Below, in pieces: positions 29,291-37,886 of a DNA stretch of 64,000 bases (positions are counted from its first letter, which is position 1; each line of letters begins with the position of its first letter). The notes below the pieces were generated by a model. The model had not been told where the DNA came from, searched no databases, and saw only the letters and a list, made by a program, of their open reading frames with translations. Both the position numbers and the translations under genes were made by a program. The DNA comes from Prolixibacteraceae bacterium (lineage in GTDB: Bacteria > Bacteroidota > Bacteroidia > Bacteroidales > Prolixibacteraceae). The stretch covers positions 14,706 to 78,705 of the forward strand of contig WTWZ01000006.1 of the NCBI GenBank assembly GCA_009773765.1, read 5' to 3'.

Positions 29291-29320
29291 CTCCCCTTTT
29301 GGGGGAGTTGGAGGGGGCTG
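29291..29320. repeat. Intergenic copy of the GC-rich palindrome family
   Basis: CTCCCCTTTTGGGGGAG followed by TTGGAGGGGGCTG lies between the FIST gene end (29321) and the HK4 start (29265). It has the same layout as the genic copies: paired C and G runs, then a GGGGGCT tail. It shows that the family is not confined to coding sequence. It may also form a hairpin in the operon mRNA between the FIST and HK4 cistrons. Confidence 0.6.
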
Positions 29321-30472
29321 TTATTTTTCCTTCAAAGCCACCCAACAACAGGTACTTGCGTGAAATTCATTGTTTCCGTTTTTTGTCCGGCCATATTCGC
29401 CATAAGTGAAGAATCCGGCCATGGGCACCTTGAAAACATTTTTTACACCCTCTATTTCATCACCTATCAATGGGCCGAATTGCTCAAGTCTTCCCACACA
29501 CGAAAACATCAGCAAAGCATCGGCTTCCGGCATTTCCTCCTGTTTTATCCTCTCAGCATTACTGCTCACTTCTTCAATGATTTCAAAATCGGGCGGAAGC
29601 GTGAGGCGTATTTTGTCCCCCTCTTTTATATTGCCCAGAATGTAAATTGATTTTTCTTTCAGATTGAATAATCCAACTCCACGCAAAACCGGGTCGCCTT
29701 TATACCGGGCAAGGCTAAACGCTACATTTTGGTTTGGGTAGTAGGTCTCGGCTTCTTCATCTGTAATCTTAAGACCCAGGTACTTCAGCACCATTTCTGT
29801 GGCCGGCTGATGATCGATCTCTTGTACCCAATTATTGATTTCTTTGGTAACGGTTTTTTCGGTGCCCACCGGTTTTTGGCCCGAAGCAGCCAGTCCTTTT
29901 ACCAGAATTTTGTCACCGTCCAATGCCAGCAAAACGATTCCTCTTTTCGTAGATTTCCGGTTCGTGAACACCACTGTTTCGGCAAACATAAAATCATCGC
30001 CTGCCCTGCCTCCCCAAATATTGGTTTCAGTGCCTGAAACAGATTCAATTGCCCTGATGAGGGATTCCCACAACATGCGCTCGTATTCGCTTTTTACATC
30101 CATACTGCATGAAAGAATAAATGCAGGGTTTTTAAAATGTGATTTAGCTTTAGTCGCCATATCCTTCGCTAATTCAGTCGGATTTTTATCGCTGTAATCA
30201 TCCAAAAGCAGCATGAAATGCGCTGGGTTCATGTCAACCAGCAAAATGGCAATTGAGCCTGAACCGATGTCGCCATCAATAAACTCGCCGCCGGTGGTAG
30301 CCCCAAAAATCCGGATGCCCTGCTTGTCGAGGAGATTACTTACTGCATCAATATCTTGCTTGATGGAGATAAACACAAAGGCAAGAGTTGGCTTGTAGCC
30401 ATCGGCCATACTTTGCTCCAGCACTGTTTTAATTTCTTCCGGAGCATTTCCTTTGATTGATTTTGCTTTCAT
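29321..30472 (-). CDS. FIST N/FIST C domain sensor protein
   Basis: This 383-residue protein matches the FIST family, a predicted small-ligand sensor fused or linked to signalling proteins. The N-terminal half has AFVFISIKQDIDAVSNLL, IFGATTGGEFIDG and GSIAILLVD. The C-terminal half has GVGLFNLKEKSIYILGNI, the ADALLMFSCVGRLEQFG motif and AGFFTYGEYGRTKNG, typical of FIST C. There is no signal peptide or membrane segment, so it is cytosolic. It lies between HK5 (33 bases upstream) and the soluble HK4 (55 bases downstream). This fits a model in which it presents a ligand signal to HK4, which lacks a sensor domain of its own. The ligand is unknown. Confidence 0.88.
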   Translation of the reverse strand: MKAKSIKGNAPEEIKTVLEQSMADGYKPTLAFVFISIKQDIDAVSNLLDKQGIRIFGATTGGEFIDGDIGSGSIAILLVDMNPAHFMLLLDDYSDKNPTELAKDMATKAKSHFKNPAFILSCSMDVKSEYERMLWESLIRAIESVSGTETNIWGGRAGDDFMFAETVVFTNRKSTKRGIVLLALDGDKILVKGLAASGQKPVGTEKTVTKEINNWVQEIDHQPATEMVLKYLGLKITDEEAETYYPNQNVAFSLARYKGDPVLRGVGLFNLKEKSIYILGNIKEGDKIRLTLPPDFEIIEEVSSNAERIKQEEMPEADALLMFSCVGRLEQFGPLIGDEIEGVKNVFKVPMAGFFTYGEYGRTKNGNNEFHASTCCWVALKEK

Positions 30473-30505
30473 ATTTTCATATTTTATTATTTCTACAATT
30501 TCATT

Positions 30506-32491
30506 TTATTCGGGTAACTGAACGATAAACTCCGTTCCAACTCCTTCTTCAGTCTCTACCTTTAACTCTCCTCCATGCGCCTTTACAATATCGTAACTCA
30601 GCGATAAACCAAGTCCGGTTCCCTGTCCGGTTGGTTTGGTGGTGAAGAAGGGTTGGAAGATTTTATCCTTAATGGAATCCGGAATTCCGGGGCCGTTGTC
30701 AATAACCGAAATCAAAGCCCCCCTGCCCCCCGTAGGGGGGTTCCAGAAAGAGGTTCTAATAGTGACTGTGGGTTTATAATCAGTTTGGGAGTTCTTAATC
30801 CCCCCTCCGGAGCCTGTCCCGAATTCACTTCGGGAGGGCGGGGGGGCTACTGCATAAAACGCATTGTTGATGAGGTTCAGCAAAACCCTTCCAATATCCT
30901 GCGGAATGACGTTGATTTTGGGAAGATTTGGGTCAAATTCTGTTTTGTAATCAGCATTGAAAGATTTGTCCTTTGCCCGCAAACCGTGATAAGCCAGACG
31001 CAAATATTCATCAGCTAAAGCGTTGATATCGGTTGGTTCTTTCACCCCGCTGCTTGTCCGGCTGTGTTGCAACATTCCTTTAACAATATCTCCGGCGCGT
31101 TTTCCGTGGTGGTTGATTTTTTCGAGGTTTTGTTCAATATCTCCTGCAATCTCTTTGGCCAACTGCCAGTTGCCAACTGCCAATTCATCATTCATTTCGC
31201 CAATTAACTCCCTACTTACTTCACTAAAATTGTTGACGAAGTTCAGCGGGTTCTGGATTTCGTGGGCAATGCCGGCGGTGAGTTCACCCAATGAAGCCAT
31301 TTTTTCGGATTGGATGAGTTGGGATTGGGTGGATTTGAGCGTTGAAAGCGTTTTTTCTAAAACAACGTTGGCTTTCTGTTTTTGGCGATTATTGCGATAA
31401 AGAATAAAACCTATAAAAAACATGATACTCAAACCTACCAAAAGGCCATACTGCTTTATTTTATTCTCATAGGCTTTCTTTTCTACTTCAATTTCTTTTC
31501 GTCGGGCTTCATCATCTGCAATCATAGTCTGCATAGCTTGAATGCTACCGGCACCAAATAGACTTTCTTTTGTTTTTACCATCAACTCTTGATATTCATA
31601 CGCTTGTTTAAAGTCTTTCTTGGTTTTAAAGGCTTCTGATAACAAAATGCTTGATTCTAATATCCATTTATTGTAAGGGCCTAACTGGCCATTCTTTAAA
31701 CCTTTTAGGGCGTAATAAATACAAGAATCGGGTTCATTCATTTTTTGAAATAAACTGGCAATATCATTGTAATTGGAGGCCACGTCTCGATAATTTTTCA
31801 ATTTGAAAGCTTCTTGGACGCCTTTTTTAAAATAATCTAAAGCAAGCTGATTATTATTTGACTGTATTTCAATCAATCCATAAACTCTAAATATTACTGA
31901 AAGCCTTTCTAAATAATTAGCCTCTATTGAGTTGTTATAAGCCAATTGTATGAAGTATTTGCTGGAGTCCAGTTGGTTATTTTTAATATAAGCTGAACCT
32001 AAATTTGAATATGAACTGATTATATTGGATTTTTTTTTATAACATTTTAGGGCTTGTTGATAATAATTGATGGCTTTTTTATAGTCCTGTAAATCAAAAT
32101 AAATCACACCAAACAAAGTATAGCAAGTTCCCATAATTTCTCTAAATTGATGATTTTGGGCTATCGTCATTGCTTTTAATGCAAAATCTATCGCTTTGGG
32201 TAATTCGCCTGACTCTCGATATCCAAAACCAATATTAATTAAAGCACTTGCTTCTCCTTTTATGAAATTGATTTTTCGTGCCAAAGCCAAAGCTTGCTGG
32301 CTATATTTTAGGGAAGAATCAAGTTTGGTTCTTAAATATTTATTGGATAATTCAGACATTATTAAAACACGATTCGTATCATGTTTGGCAATTGCCAATT
32401 GGTAGGTCAAACTATCCGTTTCTTTGTTTTGAGCGAGGCCAAAGCTCCAAATGAACGCAAGAAGCAATGTGAAAAGTAGTGTCTTTTTCAT
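30506..32491 (-). CDS. TPR-containing membrane sensor histidine kinase (HK5)
   Basis: I choose the start at 32491, giving 661 residues beginning MKKTLLFTLLLAFIW. This yields a proper signal peptide (ending GLAQNKE) and a 4-base gap from HK6. An upstream in-frame ATG at 32557 would overlap HK6 and add a non-signal leader read from the HK6 palindrome. TPR repeats fill the periplasmic part (QDYKKAINYYQQALKCYKKK is one), then a membrane helix (LLVGLSIMFFIGFILY) and a coiled coil. His410 is in GIAHEIQNPLNF, followed by a full GHKL domain. The dimerisation-region linker has an ELAVGNWQLAKE stretch from TTGGCA-type DNA repeats. ATPase inserts are at 30716-30848. There is no response regulator nearby. 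Confidence 0.92.
   Translation of the reverse strand: MKKTLLFTLLLAFIWSFGLAQNKETDSLTYQLAIAKHDTNRVLIMSELSNKYLRTKLDSSLKYSQQALALARKINFIKGEASALINIGFGYRESGELPKAIDFALKAMTIAQNHQFREIMGTCYTLFGVIYFDLQDYKKAINYYQQALKCYKKKSNIISSYSNLGSAYIKNNQLDSSKYFIQLAYNNSIEANYLERLSVIFRVYGLIEIQSNNNQLALDYFKKGVQEAFKLKNYRDVASNYNDIASLFQKMNEPDSCIYYALKGLKNGQLGPYNKWILESSILLSEAFKTKKDFKQAYEYQELMVKTKESLFGAGSIQAMQTMIADDEARRKEIEVEKKAYENKIKQYGLLVGLSIMFFIGFILYRNNRQKQKANVVLEKTLSTLKSTQSQLIQSEKMASLGELTAGIAHEIQNPLNFVNNFSEVSRELIGEMNDELAVGNWQLAKEIAGDIEQNLEKINHHGKRAGDIVKGMLQHSRTSSGVKEPTDINALADEYLRLAYHGLRAKDKSFNADYKTEFDPNLPKINVIPQDIGRVLLNLINNAFYAVAPPPSRSEFGTGSGGGIKNSQTDYKPTVTIRTSFWNPPTGGRGALISVIDNGPGIPDSIKDKIFQPFFTTKPTGQGTGLGLSLSYDIVKAHGGELKVETEEGVGTEFIVQLPE
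30716..30848 (-). repeat. Inverted palindrome pair in HK5, copy B interrupted by a nested hairpin
   Basis: Copy A (30716-30742) reads AG, C6, TG, C6, GTA, G6, TT. Copy B (30797-30848) carries the same nested TCCCGAATTCACTTCGGGA hairpin as HK4 and encodes PPPSRSEFGTGSGGG. The copies flank TDYKPTVTIRTSF. HK4 and HK5 share the nested state, whereas HK3 and HK6 lack it. Confidence 0.85.
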
Positions 32492-32495
32492 CGTT

Positions 32496-35400
32496 TTAAT
32501 AAATTGGTATTTGAATAATAAACTCGCTTCCTTCTCCTTCCCCGTCCGAACCGGCATTGGCGGGCTTCGTCTCTACTTTCAACTCCCCGCCATGCGCTTT
32601 CACAATATCATAACTCAAACTCAACCCTAAACCGGTTCCCTGCCCGGTTGGTTTTGTAGTAAAAAAGGGTTGAAAGATTTTATCGACGATGTGGGCGGGG
32701 ATGCCGGGGCCGTTGTCAGAAACCCCAACCAAACAAGCCCCCCTCGTTCCCCCCGAAGGGGGGAGGTAGGAAGTCTTCACAATTACTGTTGGCTTATGCA
32801 CATAATTTGGGTCTTTGAACCCCCCTTCGGGGGGCAGGGGGGCTGCATAAAACGCATTATTTATCAGATTTAGCAAAACCCTTCCAATATCCTGCGGAAT
32901 GACATTGATTTTGGGAAGCGTTTCATCAAAATCAGTTTTAAAATCAGCATTAAAAGATTTATCTTTTGCCCGCAAACCGTGGTAAGCCAGCCGCAAATAT
33001 TCATCGGCCAAAGCATTTATATCGGTTGGTTCTTTTACGCCGCTGCTGGTTCGCGAATGTTGCAGCATTCCTTTTACAATATCTGCTGCACGTTTGCCGT
33101 GGTGATTGATTTTTATGAGATTTTGAGCGATATCTTCTGCAATCTCATTTGCCAACTGATTATTGCCTACTGCCAACTCCTCTTTCATTTCATCGATCAG
33201 TTCGTTGCTTACTTCAGAAAAATTGTTGACAAAGTTCAGCGGGTTTTGTATTTCGTGGGCAATGCCGGCAGTGAGTTCTCCCAAACTTGCCATTTTTTCG
33301 GATTGAATCAACTGGGCCTGGGCAGCTTTTAGTTCGGCAAGTGTTTTTTCAATTTCTTTGGTCCGCTCCTGTACTTTTTCCTCGAGGTTGCCGTAAAGAA
33401 TTGCATTTTCGATGGAAATACCGATTTGCCCCGAAAGCATTTGTAAAAGGTCGATCCTGTTTTTGTTAAAAACGCCTTTAATCAGCCTGTTTTCGAGATA
33501 CAGCAAACCGCTGGTTTTTCCCACTGCCGAAATGGGCAGGCACATTACCGATAATATTTCATTTTCTGTAATGCACGGATCGGCGGTAAACTGGCCTTCA
33601 TTCAGTGCATCGTTCTCAACCACAATCTCTTCCGACCTCCAGCAATAATTAATTACCGAGATTGGTATTGATTTTACTTCGCTTAAAGGTACCGAAGGAA
33701 GGATTTCAATATCTTCCAACCCTGAAATTCCCAGCGCTTCAACATAAAGCTGGTCGCCTTTGTCCAGCAGCAGGTAGCCTCTTTCGGCGCCTGCATTTTC
33801 AATGGTAATATGCATCAGACTTTTTAGAACATCTTCATATTTTACCTGACTGGCAATGGTTTGCGATGCCTTTACAACACTCGCGAGATCAAAAGCGGAT
33901 GAACTTGAAAAAGAGGTAATTGTTGTAGTTCTTGCTGAATTTATGACCTTTTGTACTGTGTTGTAATTAAAAAAACCGGGATGCGCATTTTCCAGTTGTT
34001 TGCATTTAATAAAAGCGCCCCAGTCACTGTATGCATTCCATGCTTCTTCAATATAAACCTGTTGATGTTTAATTAAGTCATTTGTTTCGCATAATTTTGC
34101 GGCCCGTTCGCAAGCTATCGCCTTTACATAGTTAATTTCATTTTCTGTCGATAACCTGATAGCTTTCTCATAAAACTGAAATGCTTTATTTGATTTGTTT
34201 TTAATTGCATATTGTTCTGCTATCAGTAAATTATAGTGGGCATTAAAATTCTGAGCACAACCATCAGCATACAGTTGCATATTTTTCAAATGACTTTCAA
34301 AAATCTTCAACCACTTTTTTTGTTCCTTTTTATCGAGGTGCCTGTAAATGGCCGCAATAGTTAACGCTGTAAAAAAGGCGTGTGCAGCCTGGTCGATATC
34401 GCCTACAATATTGTCATAATAAATTGCAGCATTTTCGCTCTCACGAAGCGATTCACGATATTGCCCAAGGAAATAATGAGTTACTGATTTTGGGGTGTAA
34501 AATAAGGCAAGTTTAGAACGGTTGTCTTCCTGTTTCAGTCTTTCCAGTATTTCTTCTCCTTTAAATACTTCGTCATCCCAGTTTTCTTTAATTGTTTGGC
34601 TGTTCAAAACCTTTACAAGTTGATAATACGATTGCATAAAGTCCAGTCCAACCTGGCTTTTTTCAATCATTGGAATATGATCATCCGAGTTTTTGATTAA
34701 TGCAGGCAATGACATTCCTGAAAAGAATTTAACACGCAATTCCATCGCTACAGAATAAGCGGTAAAAATCTGATCCCCATTTAACCGGCAAGCCTTTATC
34801 ATTTCCATAATGTCCTCATAACTTTCAGAAAAAGGCTTGTTTCGGTGGTTTTCGTAAGCATGTACCGTATAGCTCAACCTCCATTTAATTAACGGCGACT
34901 GCGTTTTCCGGTGCATGCGTTTGGTAATTTCCCATAAACTAAAACCACGTTTTTGCATTTTCAGGACAGACAAAACCACCACGGAAAAGCCGGAGAACCC
35001 AAATCCGCTGGCATCTGTAAAACCATCTTTGAGGTACAGTTGTACAAGTTTGAAAATCACCAGCATCATTAAATTCTGGTCCTGCTGGTAGGCGCTTGTG
35101 GCAAGATCGATAAGGAATTTATGAAGCGCTATCCGTTCGTCAACTGTACAATCTTTTTGATGATATAATTTTTCGGGATTCCTGAATTTTGTGGAAAAAA
35201 GAATCAGGTACTTCATCAGCGTGAACAATGCAGATGCCTGAATTGCCCATTTATTATTGGGAAATCGTATGTTGTAAAGCCTTACTGCTTCCATTCCCAG
35301 TCTCAATGACTCGCGTGTATTCCCAATTTTCAGGTAAAGTGAAGAATGAAGATAATAAACCTGCAATTTTTCAAACCTTGTTTTTGATTTCCCCAGAACC

Positions 35401-37883
35401 TCTTTAAAATATTTTTCAGCATTTTCAAGGTTGTCGTTTAAATATTCACATTCTCCAAGTGTAAGCAGCACATTGTAAGTCAGTTCATAATGGTCGTTCC
35501 AGCTAAAATTCCCCAGCAGGTTTTTGGCCACGGTCAGAAAATGAACCCCCAAACTGTATGAAGTTGAATCCTTGGCTTTTCGCCCGGCCATTAAACAGAG
35601 TTCAGCAATGCGTATTTTTTCTTCGTGGTTTTCAATGAGGGGCAAACAGGAAATAAAGTGATTTAAAACTTCAAAAATATCTTCGGACAACTGCGATTGA
35701 TCTTTGTTTTGTAAAAGCAGCCTCCCAATTTTAAGGTGTACATGAGCGCGTTGCTTTTCGGGGATTAAATTGTAAGCAGCTTGCTGCACTTTATCGTGTG
35801 TGAAGGTAAATTTCACGTTTTCGTCGGGAATAAACTGCAAAACATCTGTTTTTGACTGGTATAACTGCAATTCCAGCGTACGGTAACTGATATCTGTGGA
35901 ATTGATGTAACCTCCTTTTAAGGCAGGTTTTAAGTCGGAATAAACTTTCGGTTTTGCAATCTCAGTAATATTTGCAAGTTCGGCAAAACTAAAAGTATTG
36001 CCTAAAACGGCTGCGTATTGCAAAACTTCCTGGGTTTGCATGGGCAAATCGGTAAGGCCATCGGTCATCAGATCAATAACATTGTCGGTGTAACCTAATT
36101 TGTCAATTTCTTCCTGGTTCCAGGTCCATTGTTTAACCAGGTCGCTTTTTACCAGGTTTTTTTCGAAAAGCGATTTCAGAAAGCTGTGGATAAAAAACGG
36201 GTTTCCTTTGGTTTTGGTAAACACATGTCGGCCCAGTTCTTCGGCTTTGGCGATACTCATCCCATAAGAATCGGCGGTTATCTGGTTGGTCGTTTCCTGG
36301 TTTAAAGGTTCAAGATGAACCGATTTTACATGCGCACCCGATTCGGCAAGTTGCTTTAACGTGATTGACAGCGGATGGCCTTTGTCAACCTCGTTGTCGC
36401 GGTATGAACCAATCAGCATAACCCTGACTTCGTGCGGATTTTCAAGAATTCGTTTTACCAGGTTTAACGAGGGCAGGTCGGCCCACTGAAGGTCGTCGAG
36501 GAAAACAACCAGCGGACTTTCGTGCGTGCTGAAAACATAGATAAAATCGAGCAGTACCATGTTAAACCTCGATTCCTGCTCGGCGGGTTGCAACTTCGGA
36601 ACGGGTGGTTGTTTGCCGATGATGAGAGAGAGTTGCGGAATAACATCGGTAATCAGCCCGGCATTTTCTCCCAGCGCCGAAGTAATTCTGAGTTTCCATT
36701 CGGTTATTTTTTCTTCCGGCTCCGCTAAAAGGTTCTTTATAAACTCTTTAATGGCTTCAATAAAAGCATAATACGGAATATCTTTTTTAAACTGGTCGAA
36801 TTTGCCGCTGATAAAGTTTCCCTTGTTTTGAATTATCGGAAATTTGACATGTTTTATCAGCGCTGATTTTCCAACCCCGGAGTAACCCGCCACCAAAACC
36901 ATCATTGATTTAAAAATATGCAGGTGGTTGTAATACCCCAGTAATTTACTAATCTCATGCTCACGACCATATAGTTTCTGCGTTTGTTTGTACTGACGTG
37001 TAATATCATTCAATCCTGCCCTGAAACCATCAAGTTTTTTGCCTGTCAGAAAATGGGATTTTATCAGTTCCAAATCGGCTTTTAATCCGGCTGCACTGTG
37101 ATAACGGTCATCGGGATTTTTTTTCAGAAGTTTGTTCAATACCTGTTCAAGGCCATCGGGTAAATCGGGCAAAATGGTACTCAACGGGAGCGGTTTTCTT
37201 GAAAGGTGAAAATGAATGACCTCGAGCGGATCGACAGAATCAAACGGAAGTTTACCGGCAAGCAATTCGTAAAGTAAAATTCCAAACGAGTAAAAATCAC
37301 TGCTATAGCTTACTGAATAAGCCGTCCGTCCGGTTTGTTCTGGCGATATGTAATTCAGTGTCCCTTCAATTTTATCCAGGTTTAAAATTTCGCCGGCCTC
37401 GGACCACAGGTTTGATGAAATGCCAAAATCAAGCAATTTCATTTTACCCTCGCTGTTTATCATGATGTTGCGCGGGTTGATGTCTTTGTGGATAATCCCT
37501 TTCAGATGCAAATACTGAAGTACGCCCGCAAGTTGAATGGCCAGTTCAATTACTTCAGTATAATTCAGTTTTCTTTTAAAAACCAGGTTTCTTAAATCTG
37601 AACCATCAAAATATTCCTCAACCAGTGAAGCTGTTTTCCCGTCGAATAAAAAATCATCAACTTTTGGAATTCCCGGATGATCGAGATCTTTCAGAATGTC
37701 GTATTCGTGTCCCAACTTCGAAACTCTTGAAATATCGCCATTTAGCAACGACGACTGTTTTAAAATCACTTTTTTGTTGTCGGGAATGCGCTGTGCAAGT
37801 AGAATTTCGTTATACTCGTTTTTGCTGAGGGTTTTAATTGCCTGGTAATTTTTTAAAATAACCGTTTTTTCAGGTGAATTCAT
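32496..37883 (-). CDS. Giant Ser/Thr protein kinase - AAA ATPase - TPR-like - GAF - histidine kinase (HK6)
   Basis: This 1795-residue cytosolic protein has, in order, five recognisable parts. A protein kinase domain spans about 10-275, with Lys42, Glu60, catalytic loop HKDINPRN (Asp134) and DFG at 152-154. An AAA_16/MalT-like ATPase follows, with Walker A GYSGVGKS at 333-340 and a Walker B-type FLDDLQWAD. A long helical TPR-like region covers about 650-1320. A GAF domain spans about 1350-1500 (AERGYLLLDKGDQLYVEALG). Last come the dimerisation helix with His1543 and a GHKL ATPase. The catalytic loop has HKD instead of HRD but keeps Asp. This is the architecture of known cyanobacterial and proteobacterial dual kinases, in which Ser/Thr and His kinase activities sit on one chain. 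It starts 3 bases after the methyltransferase stop. Inserts are at 32736-32844 and 32540-32567. GAF suggests a small-molecule input. Confidence 0.92.
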   Translation of the reverse strand: MNSPEKTVILKNYQAIKTLSKNEYNEILLAQRIPDNKKVILKQSSLLNGDISRVSKLGHEYDILKDLDHPGIPKVDDFLFDGKTASLVEEYFDGSDLRNLVFKRKLNYTEVIELAIQLAGVLQYLHLKGIIHKDINPRNIMINSEGKMKLLDFGISSNLWSEAGEILNLDKIEGTLNYISPEQTGRTAYSVSYSSDFYSFGILLYELLAGKLPFDSVDPLEVIHFHLSRKPLPLSTILPDLPDGLEQVLNKLLKKNPDDRYHSAAGLKADLELIKSHFLTGKKLDGFRAGLNDITRQYKQTQKLYGREHEISKLLGYYNHLHIFKSMMVLVAGYSGVGKSALIKHVKFPIIQNKGNFISGKFDQFKKDIPYYAFIEAIKEFIKNLLAEPEEKITEWKLRITSALGENAGLITDVIPQLSLIIGKQPPVPKLQPAEQESRFNMVLLDFIYVFSTHESPLVVFLDDLQWADLPSLNLVKRILENPHEVRVMLIGSYRDNEVDKGHPLSITLKQLAESGAHVKSVHLEPLNQETTNQITADSYGMSIAKAEELGRHVFTKTKGNPFFIHSFLKSLFEKNLVKSDLVKQWTWNQEEIDKLGYTDNVIDLMTDGLTDLPMQTQEVLQYAAVLGNTFSFAELANITEIAKPKVYSDLKPALKGGYINSTDISYRTLELQLYQSKTDVLQFIPDENVKFTFTHDKVQQAAYNLIPEKQRAHVHLKIGRLLLQNKDQSQLSEDIFEVLNHFISCLPLIENHEEKIRIAELCLMAGRKAKDSTSYSLGVHFLTVAKNLLGNFSWNDHYELTYNVLLTLGECEYLNDNLENAEKYFKEVLGKSKTRFEKLQVYYLHSSLYLKIGNTRESLRLGMEAVRLYNIRFPNNKWAIQASALFTLMKYLILFSTKFRNPEKLYHQKDCTVDERIALHKFLIDLATSAYQQDQNLMMLVIFKLVQLYLKDGFTDASGFGFSGFSVVVLSVLKMQKRGFSLWEITKRMHRKTQSPLIKWRLSYTVHAYENHRNKPFSESYEDIMEMIKACRLNGDQIFTAYSVAMELRVKFFSGMSLPALIKNSDDHIPMIEKSQVGLDFMQSYYQLVKVLNSQTIKENWDDEVFKGEEILERLKQEDNRSKLALFYTPKSVTHYFLGQYRESLRESENAAIYYDNIVGDIDQAAHAFFTALTIAAIYRHLDKKEQKKWLKIFESHLKNMQLYADGCAQNFNAHYNLLIAEQYAIKNKSNKAFQFYEKAIRLSTENEINYVKAIACERAAKLCETNDLIKHQQVYIEEAWNAYSDWGAFIKCKQLENAHPGFFNYNTVQKVINSARTTTITSFSSSSAFDLASVVKASQTIASQVKYEDVLKSLMHITIENAGAERGYLLLDKGDQLYVEALGISGLEDIEILPSVPLSEVKSIPISVINYCWRSEEIVVENDALNEGQFTADPCITENEILSVMCLPISAVGKTSGLLYLENRLIKGVFNKNRIDLLQMLSGQIGISIENAILYGNLEEKVQERTKEIEKTLAELKAAQAQLIQSEKMASLGELTAGIAHEIQNPLNFVNNFSEVSNELIDEMKEELAVGNNQLANEIAEDIAQNLIKINHHGKRAADIVKGMLQHSRTSSGVKEPTDINALADEYLRLAYHGLRAKDKSFNADFKTDFDETLPKINVIPQDIGRVLLNLINNAFYAAPLPPEGGFKDPNYVHKPTVIVKTSYLPPSGGTRGACLVGVSDNGPGIPAHIVDKIFQPFFTTKPTGQGTGLGLSLSYDIVKAHGGELKVETKPANAGSDGEGEGSEFIIQIPIY
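32540..32567 (-). repeat. Hairpin insert in the HK6 C-terminal tail
   Basis: This is the third copy of the element also at 22582 and 26102, here with a central ATTGG variant. In frame it encodes KPANAGSDGEGEG before SEFII. On the complementary reading it creates an upstream ATG frame that extends misleadingly into HK5. Confidence 0.75.
32736..32844 (-). repeat. Inverted pair of GC-rich palindromes in the HK6 ATPase domain
   Basis: Copy A (32736-32766) is base-for-base like that of HK3, including the TCGTT spacer. Copy B (32818-32844) encodes PLPPEGGFKD and is shorter by two codons than that of HK3. The flanked strand HKPTVIVKTSY is identical in both proteins. Confidence 0.85.
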
Positions 37884-37886
37884 TTT

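Noticed and set aside
32492-32557. N-terminal extension of HK5 beginning MPVRTGKEKE
   Set aside because: It is the HK6 tail palindrome read in another frame and would displace the signal peptide; the ATG at 32491 fits better.
22541-32844. Regularly repeated kinase sequences as a possible CRISPR-like array
   Set aside because: The repeats are kilobases apart, lie inside coding regions and have no uniform spacers or cas genes. No CRISPR array is seen anywhere in the window.
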